A stretch of 64,000 bases of DNA from an uncultured Pluralibacter sp. (lineage in GTDB: Bacteria > Pseudomonadota > Gammaproteobacteria > Enterobacterales > Enterobacteriaceae): positions 1 to 64,000 of the forward strand of contig NZ_CAJYMB010000094.1 of the NCBI RefSeq assembly GCF_913775985.1, written 5' to 3'. Each line of letters opens with the position of its first letter. Position 1 is the stretch's first letter. Made by a program: the position numbers and the translations under genes. Below are positions 57,938 through 64,000 of this stretch, one piece after another. The notes under the pieces were generated by a model, which saw only the letters and a list, made by a program, of their open reading frames with translations, had not been told where the DNA came from and did no database searches.

Positions 57938-59380
57938 ATGACGGAACAGCCTGTGAACACATCAACTGAAATGACCCCCGGCGGCGACCCGCGCGCGCTG
58001 CCGGACTATATCGCCCTGCGTGACGAGCTGGCAAAACTGGCGCATCCCGCCCGTCCGGACGTGGACTGGCCGCGCGTGGAGCGCCTGAGTCTGGCCTTGT
58101 TTCGCCAGAACGGCACGGATCTGCAGACGGTGGCGTGGTACACCCTGGCGCGCACGCGGCTGGCGTCGGTGTCGGGCCTGAATGAAGGACTGGCGCTGCT
58201 GGACGCGCTGGTGACGCACCACTGGGGCACCGCGTGGCCGCAGCCGGTGCACGCGCGCATATCGATCCTTGCCGGGTTCAGCCAGCGCCTGCAGTCTACC
58301 CTGCGCACCCTGACGCTGGGCTATGCCGATCTGCCCCAGGTCTATCAGGCCGCGCAGTACCTGGACGCCATCCTCGCGACGCTGCAGCGCCTTGAGCTAA
58401 AGAACGCCAGCCTGATCGAGGCCCTGAGCCAGTTTATGCACGCCGCCTCCGCCCGACTGGAGAAGCTGGAAGAGGATGCGGGAGACCGCGGGCTGGACGT
58501 CCTGCCGATCCCGGCGGCTGTCGCCATCGCGCCGCCTGAATCTGCCCGCGTGCCTGATTTGCCTGGCCGCCCCCGCAGGGTTTTGCGCCCGGGGGAGGCT
58601 GCGGGCGCCGGGATTCCCGGCGCGGATGAAATTGCTGAAGAACCCGGGACAATAATCGAATCTGTCGCCGTGCCTGAACACACGGCAGCGGCAGAACCCG
58701 AACCTGTCGTTATCGCAGAGTCTTTGGTGGTTGCTGAGCCTGCGGCAGTCGCTGACTCAGCAGCGCTGCCTGCACCTGCGGCAATCCCCGAACCTGCCGC
58801 GCCGCCGCGCTTCTGGCGGCCATTCATCGCCGGCGCGTGTGCGGCGCTGGCGCTGGCTTTCGCCGGGCTGCTGGGCTGGCAGAAAATACATCCGCAGGAA
58901 ACGAACCCTCTGCCAGCAGCACCGGATACCGCGGCCCTGACCGCACTGGCGCAGCAGTCGCCGGTGTGGCTGCAGGATTACGGATTTGCACTGGCCGCGA
59001 AAGCCGCCCCCGAGGACGCGCCGCGCCTGCGGGCGCAGTGGCAGCAGCAGGTCAGCGCCAACGCGCTGTCGCCGGAGGCGCTCTCCGGCTGGCATCAGGG
59101 AATGGAAGGTTTGCAGGAGATGACCCGCCGCCTGAACGCTCTCGACGAGCGTAAAGGGAAATACCTCACCGGATCGGAGCTGAAGTCGATGGTGTTTGAG
59201 ATAGTTCAGCACTTTTCACGGGTGGTGCCGGTGGAGGAACAGCTGTATCAGCTGAGCCAGTCTGAAAAGGGCGATCCGCTGCCGGCCGCGCAGCTCGCGC
59301 AAACCGACATGTATCTTACCCAATTGCTCAACCGCTACGCGCTGATTAAGCAGCAGGCCGGGCGGCAGGAGGCGAAGTAG
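57938..59380 (+). CDS. VasL/TssA-like type VI secretion protein
   Basis: A 480-residue protein with an ImpA-type N-terminal domain at about 15-150 (WPRVERLSLALFRQNGTDLQ), an Ala/Pro/Glu-rich linker at about 195-290, one membrane helix near 293-313 (FIAGACAALALAFAGLLGW), and a C-terminal VasL domain. VasL-type proteins are membrane-anchored relatives of TssA that often end T6SS clusters next to tssE. No clear ribosome site precedes the ATG; a GTG at 57953 is an alternative. Together with tssE it forms an orphan pair. Confidence 0.8.
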   Translation: MTEQPVNTSTEMTPGGDPRALPDYIALRDELAKLAHPARPDVDWPRVERLSLALFRQNGTDLQTVAWYTLARTRLASVSGLNEGLALLDALVTHHWGTAWPQPVHARISILAGFSQRLQSTLRTLTLGYADLPQVYQAAQYLDAILATLQRLELKNASLIEALSQFMHAASARLEKLEEDAGDRGLDVLPIPAAVAIAPPESARVPDLPGRPRRVLRPGEAAGAGIPGADEIAEEPGTIIESVAVPEHTAAAEPEPVVIAESLVVAEPAAVADSAALPAPAAIPEPAAPPRFWRPFIAGACAALALAFAGLLGWQKIHPQETNPLPAAPDTAALTALAQQSPVWLQDYGFALAAKAAPEDAPRLRAQWQQQVSANALSPEALSGWHQGMEGLQEMTRRLNALDERKGKYLTGSELKSMVFEIVQHFSRVVPVEEQLYQLSQSEKGDPLPAAQLAQTDMYLTQLLNRYALIKQQAGRQEAK

Positions 59381-59397
59381 CGGGTACCGCAGGCGTA

Positions 59398-59428
59398 CAT
59401 CCCCGTTCCCGTGCGGCGAACGGGGATG
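59398..59428. terminator. Hairpin between convergent vasL-like gene and yfgD
   Basis: CATCCCCGTTC and GAACGGGGATG form a perfect 11-bp stem, extended by GGCG/CGCC across a two-base bulge, located between two convergent genes. GGGTTTAAA follows. Probably serves both directions. Confidence 0.65.
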
Positions 59429-59436
59429 CGCCGGGT

Positions 59437-59793
59437 TTAAAGGATCTCCAGCACCGCTTCCGGCGGGCGGCCAATGCGGGCCTTGCCGCCGTGAACCACA
59501 ATCGGCCGCTCGATCAGTTTCGGATTTTCCACCATCGCCTGAATCAGCGCCGCGTCGTCGAGGCTGTCGTCAGCCAGATTGAGGCTCTTATACAGATCCT
59601 CTTTCTGGCGCATCAGCGCGCGCGGGCTGGACATTCCCAGCATCTTCAGCAGCTGCTTGATCGTGGCCGCGTCCGGCGGCGTTTCGAGATAGAGCACCAC
59701 CTGCGGCTCCACGCCTTTTTCTTTCAGCAGCGCCAGCGTTTCCCGGCTCTTTGAACAGCGGGGATTGTGGTAAATAGTGACCGGATTGCTCAT
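59437..59793 (-). CDS. yfgD: ArsC-family reductase YfgD
   Basis: A 118-residue thioredoxin-fold protein matching E. coli YfgD (119 aa), of the glutaredoxin-dependent arsenate reductase family. The catalytic cysteine is C13 in IYHNPRCSKSRETL. The distal arginine motif RPIVVHGGKARIGRPPE is conserved. There is no ars operon nearby, so arsenate as the true substrate is unproven. It lies 9 bp downstream of bepA in the same direction. Confidence 0.93.
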   Translation of the reverse strand: MSNPVTIYHNPRCSKSRETLALLKEKGVEPQVVLYLETPPDAATIKQLLKMLGMSSPRALMRQKEDLYKSLNLADDSLDDAALIQAMVENPKLIERPIVVHGGKARIGRPPEAVLEIL

Positions 59794-59802
59794 CGGGTAT
59801 CC

Positions 59803-61266
59803 TTACATTTTGGTAAAGGGTTTAAACACATTTTGCAGATAGCGCAGCTGGTCGATGCGGGCGTCGTAGCGCGCCTGCTGCAGGCTACCGAGCTTCACCT
59901 GAGAGCCGGCGCTGCCGAGCAGGGAAATGGCCTGATCGAGCTGGCCGGTCAGCGCCAGGGTTTCCGCCCGCGCTGCCAGCTCCTGATCGCGATTGCCGAG
60001 CTTGCCTTCCGCCTGCGCCAGCAGATCCCAGCCGTTAAGATCTTCTTTGTAATTGAAGGTGTAGCGGTTAAGCAGGGTTGCCGCTTCGGCATTGCGCCCG
60101 CTCTCAATCAGCGCGTTGGCGAGGTTAAGCTGCAGCACCGGGCTGCTGCGCAGATCTTTTGCCGCTTTCAGGCGATTGACCGCGTCATTGTTTTTCTTCA
60201 GCCCCAGGTCGATATCGGTGGCAATATCCAGATACCAGACGTTCTGCGGATTCGCGGCCAGCAGCGGCTGCATAAGGCGGTTAGCTTCGGCGAAGTTGTC
60301 TTTTCCCATCGCCAGCAGCGCGCGGCCGTACTGCGCGGCGTGCTGCTCGCGGATATTGCCCTTCGCCCAGCTGTCGAGCAGATCGTTGCTGAGCTGGTTC
60401 TTGCCGTTGTTGTACATGCCGAGGGTGCGCGCTTTGGCCATATAGAAGCTTTCAGACGACTGTACGACGACTGCAGGCATCTGGTTAGCCCGGCTGCGGG
60501 CGTCCGACAGGCGGCTCTCCGGCAAGGGGTGGGTCAGCAGCATCTCCGGCGGACGGGTCGCGTAGCGCGACAGATCCAGCAGCTTATCCATGAACTGCGG
60601 CATTGCCTGGGGATCGAACCCGGAACGCTGGAGCACGTCAATCCCGATGCGGTCTGCCTCTTCTTCATTCTGGCGGGTAAAGCTGATCATTCCTTGCTGG
60701 GTACCGGCCAGCGTGCCGGTCAGGGCGGCCATCCCGGCCTGGGGGCTGGCCATCGCCAGCAGAATCGAGCCCAGCGCACCCACCCAGGTTAGCGGCGCGT
60801 TGCGTTTCTGATCTTCCATTGCCCGCGCGAGGTGGCGCTGGGTAACGTGGGAAATTTCGTGCGCCATTACCGAAGCCAGCTGGCTTTCAGTATCGGCATA
60901 GCGGAACAGCGCCGAGTGCAGCACCACGTTGCCGCCGAAGAAGGCGAAGGCGTTAAGCTCGTCGTTGTTAATCAGGTAGAAATGAAAGGGCGTGCGCACC
61001 GAGTGGGCGTGGGCCACCAGCTGATTGCCCAGCCCGTTAATGTACTGGCTCAGCAGCGGGTCGTTAATCAGCGGCGCGCTGCCGCGCAGCTGGCGCACGT
61101 AAAAGTCGCCCATCTGCATCTCCTGACCAATGGAGAGCGTGCTTCCTGCGGAGGTGCCCATATCCGGCAGCGTATCGGTGTTGTCCGCATATGCCGGTAA
61201 GGTCTGGCCCAGCGTCAGCGTGGCAATCAGCGTTGCCATCAGCGTCGTTTTGAACTGCCTGAACAT
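59803..61266 (-). CDS. bepA: Periplasmic metalloprotease/chaperone BepA
   Basis: A 487-residue periplasmic protein, equal in length to E. coli BepA (YfgC). Signal peptide 1-27 ends AYA|DN. The M48 protease domain carries HEISH at residues 136-140 with the third ligand in NEEEADRIG. Four or so TPR units fill the C-terminal half (from about 310). It assists LptD maturation at the outer membrane and degrades stalled LptD and damaged BamA, linking it functionally to bamB in this window. Confidence 0.96.
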   Translation of the reverse strand: MFRQFKTTLMATLIATLTLGQTLPAYADNTDTLPDMGTSAGSTLSIGQEMQMGDFYVRQLRGSAPLINDPLLSQYINGLGNQLVAHAHSVRTPFHFYLINNDELNAFAFFGGNVVLHSALFRYADTESQLASVMAHEISHVTQRHLARAMEDQKRNAPLTWVGALGSILLAMASPQAGMAALTGTLAGTQQGMISFTRQNEEEADRIGIDVLQRSGFDPQAMPQFMDKLLDLSRYATRPPEMLLTHPLPESRLSDARSRANQMPAVVVQSSESFYMAKARTLGMYNNGKNQLSNDLLDSWAKGNIREQHAAQYGRALLAMGKDNFAEANRLMQPLLAANPQNVWYLDIATDIDLGLKKNNDAVNRLKAAKDLRSSPVLQLNLANALIESGRNAEAATLLNRYTFNYKEDLNGWDLLAQAEGKLGNRDQELAARAETLALTGQLDQAISLLGSAGSQVKLGSLQQARYDARIDQLRYLQNVFKPFTKM

Positions 61267-61488
61267 AACCTCAATCCTGTCTGTAGGGTTTGCGTATTTG
61301 ACCGACGAATCCTGGCTATGTTCCTTCTTCGTCTGGCTGCAAGTTTAGCCCTCCAGGCGCGGCCTGAAAACTTAATTTATGGGGTTTTGCGCGGTGGGGC
61401 GAATCTGTAAAAAACGCAGGTTTTTCCGTCAGCTTTCGCTACAATCTGCCGCGGGCCTGTAGCCCACAAAACAGGGAACGGTGTAGCT

Positions 61489-62553
61489 ATGCTTGAGTTG
61501 TTAACGCAGTGGTATCGTCGCCGCTTCAGCGATCCGGAAGCGATAGCGCTGCTGGTTATTTTGCTGGCGTGTTTTTGTATCCTCTTTTTCTTCAGCGGCC
61601 TGCTGGCGCCGCTGCTGGTGGCGATTGTGCTGGCCTATCTGCTGGAGTGGCCCACCGCCCGACTGCAGCGCTTCGGCTGCTCCCGGGGATGGGCAACTTC
61701 CATCGTGCTGGTAATTTTCGTCGGTATTCTGCTGCTGATGGCGCTGGTGGTGCTGCCGGTAGCCTGGCAGCAGGGCATCTATCTGATTCGCGATATGCCC
61801 GGGATGCTCAATAAACTCTCCGACTTTGCCGCCACGCTGCCGCGCCGCTATCCCGCGCTGATGGACGCCGGAATTATTGACGCGATGGCGGAAAACATGC
61901 GCGGCAGGATGCAAAGTATGGGGGATTCGGTGGTCAAATACTCCCTCGCGTCGCTGGTGGGGCTGTTGACGCTGGCGGTATATCTGGTGCTGGTGCCGCT
62001 GATGGTGTTCTTTCTTATTAAAGATAAAGAGCAGATGCTCAACGCCGTGCGCCGGGTGCTGCCGCGCAACCGCGGCCTGGCCGGGCAGGTGTGGCAGGAG
62101 ATGAACCAGCAGATAACCAACTACATTCGCGGCAAAGTGCTGGAGATGATTGTGGTCGGTATCGCCACCTGGATAGGTTTCCTGCTGTTCGGCCTGAACT
62201 ACGGCCTGCTGCTGTCGGTACTGGTGGGCCTGTCGGTGCTGATCCCCTATATCGGCGCCTTTGCGGTGACGATTCCGGTGGTCGGCGTAGGGCTGTTCCA
62301 GTTCGGCCTCGGCACCGAATTCTGGAGCCTGTTTGCCGTTTATCTGGTGATTCAGGCGCTGGACGGCAACGTGCTGGTGCCGATCCTCTTCTCGGAGGCG
62401 GTCAACCTGCATCCGCTGGTGATAATCCTGTCGGTGGTGATTTTTGGCGGGCTGTGGGGATTCTGGGGCGTCTTCTTTGCTATCCCGCTGGCGACGCTTA
62501 TTAAAGCGGTTGTCCATGCGTGGCCGGAGAGCCCGCTGCTGGAAGAGAAGTAA
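61489..62553 (+). CDS. perM: AI-2E family transporter PerM
   Basis: A 354-residue inner-membrane protein (E. coli PerM/YfgO 353 aa) of the AI-2E/UPF0118 family with about eight helices, a charged N-terminus (QWYRRRFSDPEA) and the conserved block GLNYGLLLSVLVGLSVLIPYIG in its second half. The substrate is unknown. It is divergent from bepA across 222 bp with no other gene and converges on the sugar transporter genes. Confidence 0.93.
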   Translation: MLELLTQWYRRRFSDPEAIALLVILLACFCILFFFSGLLAPLLVAIVLAYLLEWPTARLQRFGCSRGWATSIVLVIFVGILLLMALVVLPVAWQQGIYLIRDMPGMLNKLSDFAATLPRRYPALMDAGIIDAMAENMRGRMQSMGDSVVKYSLASLVGLLTLAVYLVLVPLMVFFLIKDKEQMLNAVRRVLPRNRGLAGQVWQEMNQQITNYIRGKVLEMIVVGIATWIGFLLFGLNYGLLLSVLVGLSVLIPYIGAFAVTIPVVGVGLFQFGLGTEFWSLFAVYLVIQALDGNVLVPILFSEAVNLHPLVIILSVVIFGGLWGFWGVFFAIPLATLIKAVVHAWPESPLLEEK

Positions 62554-62554
62554 G

Positions 62555-62584
62555 CGCGGACGGACGGTATGCCGTCCGCCCGCG
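62555..62584. terminator. Hairpin between perM and the sugar permease gene
   Basis: CGCGG-A-CGGACGG-TATG-CCGTCCG-C-CCGCG is a long GC stem with a 4-base loop between convergent stop codons. Likely a bidirectional terminator despite lacking a long T-run. Confidence 0.6.
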
Positions 62585-62591
62585 TTGGGCG

Positions 62592-63566
62592 CTACTTTTT
62601 CGTGCGCCGGCTGCGATAGGTGTCCAGCACTACCGCCACCACGATAACCGCCCCGGTGATCACCCGCTTGGTGGGCTCGCTGGCGCCAATCTGGGCCAGT
62701 CCGGCCGCCAGCACCGAAATAATCAGCGCGCCGAGAAAGGTGCAGATAACCGAACCGCGCCCGCCCATCAGGCTGGTGCCGCCGATAACCACCGCTGCAA
62801 TCACCTGCAGCTCCATCCCCACACCGCCGTTCGGGTCAGCCGCTTCGAGGCGCGCAATCTGAAACAGCGATGCCAGTCCGGCCAGCGCGCCCATCAGCGC
62901 AAAAACCACCACTTTGTACGGTGCGGGATTAATGCCGGACAGCCGCACCGCCTCTTCGTTGGTGCCGATGCCGATCAGGTGGCGGCCAAAAATCGTGCGG
63001 GTTAGCGCCAGCTGGCCGACGATAATCACCAGCACTGCTATCAGAAACGATGGCGAGATACCGAATACAATCGGGTCCGCCAGAAAATCGAAGCTGGAGC
63101 CGATATAGGCGGTACGCGAATCGGTGAGCTGGTAAGCGCTGCCGCGTGCCATCTCCAGCATACCCAGCGAGACAATAAACGTCGGAATGCGCCAGATAAC
63201 CGAGATAAGCCCGGTGAGGGTTCCTACCGCTGTTGCGGCGGCAATGCCCGCCAGCGCCGCCGGCCACGGCGACCAGTGCAGGTTTAGCGAAGTCACGCTT
63301 ACCACCGCCGCAGAGAGCGCCAGCACCGAACCCACCGACAGGTCAATCCCGGCAATAATCAGCACGAAAGTCATCCCCACCGACATCACCATCAAATCCG
63401 GGATCTGGTTGGCGATAGTGCTGAAGGTGTTAAGGCTGAGGAAGTGATCGCTAAGGCTTGAGAAAAGCACAATCATCGCCAGCAGCGCGCCGATAAGGCC
63501 CAGATAGCTGCTGAGCCCGCGCCACGATCCGCCGCGCGCTTTCAAAGGTAGAGAAACATTACTCAT
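62592..63566 (-). CDS. Ribose-type sugar ABC transporter permease
   Basis: A 324-residue inner-membrane permease of the RbsC/BPD_transp_2 family with about 8-10 helices. The family motifs VLIIAGIDLSVGSVLALSA, GIGTNEEAVRLSGI and VIGGTSLMGGRGSV are intact. The start at 63566 (MSNVSLPLKARG) overlaps the upstream ATPase stop by 8 bp; the longer frame to 63731 lies inside the ATPase gene and was rejected. The sugar is unknown. E. coli has focB/hyf genes in this place. Confidence 0.9.
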   Translation of the reverse strand: MSNVSLPLKARGGSWRGLSSYLGLIGALLAMIVLFSSLSDHFLSLNTFSTIANQIPDLMVMSVGMTFVLIIAGIDLSVGSVLALSAAVVSVTSLNLHWSPWPAALAGIAAATAVGTLTGLISVIWRIPTFIVSLGMLEMARGSAYQLTDSRTAYIGSSFDFLADPIVFGISPSFLIAVLVIIVGQLALTRTIFGRHLIGIGTNEEAVRLSGINPAPYKVVVFALMGALAGLASLFQIARLEAADPNGGVGMELQVIAAVVIGGTSLMGGRGSVICTFLGALIISVLAAGLAQIGASEPTKRVITGAVIVVAVVLDTYRSRRTKK

Positions 63567-64000
63567 GGTCGGTACTCCCGGTGGCGTGCTGGTAGCCGGA
63601 AAACGCGGCAGCCAGAATGGCATCCTGCGACCAGCTCTCACGGCTAAAAGTCTCCACCAGCCGTCCGGCGGAGAGGACCGCAATACGGTCGCAGATAAGC
63701 ATGAGTTCACGCAGATCGCTTGAGACGACAATCAGCCCCTTGCCGCTCTGGGTAAGCTCGTTCAGTAACAGATAGATATCCCGCTTGGCGCCCACGTCGA
63801 TGCCGCGGGTCGGTTCGTCAAACAGGATCACGTCGCAGTTGCGCGCCAGCCAGCGGCCGATCAGCACTTTCTGCTGGTTGCCGCCGGAGAGGCTGCCCAC
63901 GTCCAGCGTCGTGCCGGCGGTGCGGATGCGCATCCGCTTGATGTACTCCTGCGCCAGCTGCTGCTCGCGCCCGGCGCTGAGCCAGGCGAAGCGGCTGATT
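63559..64000 (-). CDS. Sugar ABC transporter ATP-binding protein (partial, C-terminal part)
   Basis: The C-terminal 146 residues or so of an RbsA/MglA-type tandem ATPase; the 5' part lies beyond the window edge. Visible are the second-domain signature LSGGNQQKV, Walker B VILFDEPTRGIDVG, the D-loop, and the switch-region sequence IVVSSDLREL. Sequence before the first in-frame ATG at 63933 continues open to the edge (ending ISRFAWLSAGREQQLAQEYI on the left), so 63933 is not the true start. It overlaps the permease start by 8 bp. Confidence 0.9.
   Translation of the reverse strand, partial: ISRFAWLSAGREQQLAQEYIKRMRIRTAGTTLDVGSLSGGNQQKVLIGRWLARNCDVILFDEPTRGIDVGAKRDIYLLLNELTQSGKGLIVVSSDLRELMLICDRIAVLSAGRLVETFSRESWSQDAILAAAFSGYQHATGSTDHE

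Overview
The window is a GC-rich stretch of an enterobacterial chromosome. Protein identity and gene order follow the Escherichia coli hcaT-csiE-suhB-isc-guaBA-ppx-ppk-purMN-upp-hda-bepA-perM block throughout. The base composition and the lineage-specific inserts suggest a Klebsiella/Enterobacter-like member of Enterobacteriaceae rather than E. coli or Salmonella; the genus is inference. No rRNA, tRNA, IS element, prophage or CRISPR array was seen.

Layout. 1-5.9 kb: hcaT, csiE, a periplasmic DUF1007 protein paired with a NicO-type nickel/cobalt exporter (where E. coli has yfhR), suhB and trmJ. 6-11.7 kb: the complete iron-sulfur assembly operon iscR-iscS-iscU-iscA-hscB-hscA-fdx-iscX, behind two abutting IscR-type operators. 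11.7-22.3 kb: pepB, sseB, sseA, then the envelope pair yfhM (thioester alpha-2-macroglobulin lipoprotein) and pbpC. 22.4-31.4 kb: ndk, rlmN, rodZ, ispG, an SroE-like spacer, hisS, yfgM, bamB, der. 31.5-37.2 kb: a small exported 11-mer-repeat protein, yfgJ, xseA, and guaBA.

37.2-42.7 kb is the main accessory insert, visibly richer in A+T around its genes. It holds a 77-residue precursor with a microcin-type double-glycine leader, a CvaA/MchE-like membrane fusion protein, a CvaB/MchF-like ABC exporter with an intact N-terminal C39 peptidase, and a convergent protein with a helix-turn-helix read from a TTG start. This has the parts of a class II microcin export system, but the peptide is not one I recognise and no immunity gene is visible. 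I consider it the best candidate for an undescribed system here.

42.7-56.3 kb: a YcaD-like MFS transporter, yfgG, the EAL/degenerate-GGDEF protein yfgF, ppk-ppx (polyphosphate), purMN behind a near-perfect PurR box, a GH1 6-phospho-beta-glucosidase behind an AscG-like operator, and upp-uraA, where upp keeps the initially transcribed T-run used for UTP sensing. 56.4-64 kb: hda from a CTG start, an orphan pair of type VI secretion genes (tssE and a VasL/TssA-like gene), yfgD, bepA, perM, and the edge of a ribose-type sugar ABC transporter that runs off the window.

Most of the window is housekeeping. The variable points relative to E. coli are csiE-suhB, der-yfgJ, guaA-yfgG, purM-upp, hda-yfgD and downstream of perM, which mark the insertion hot spots of this backbone.
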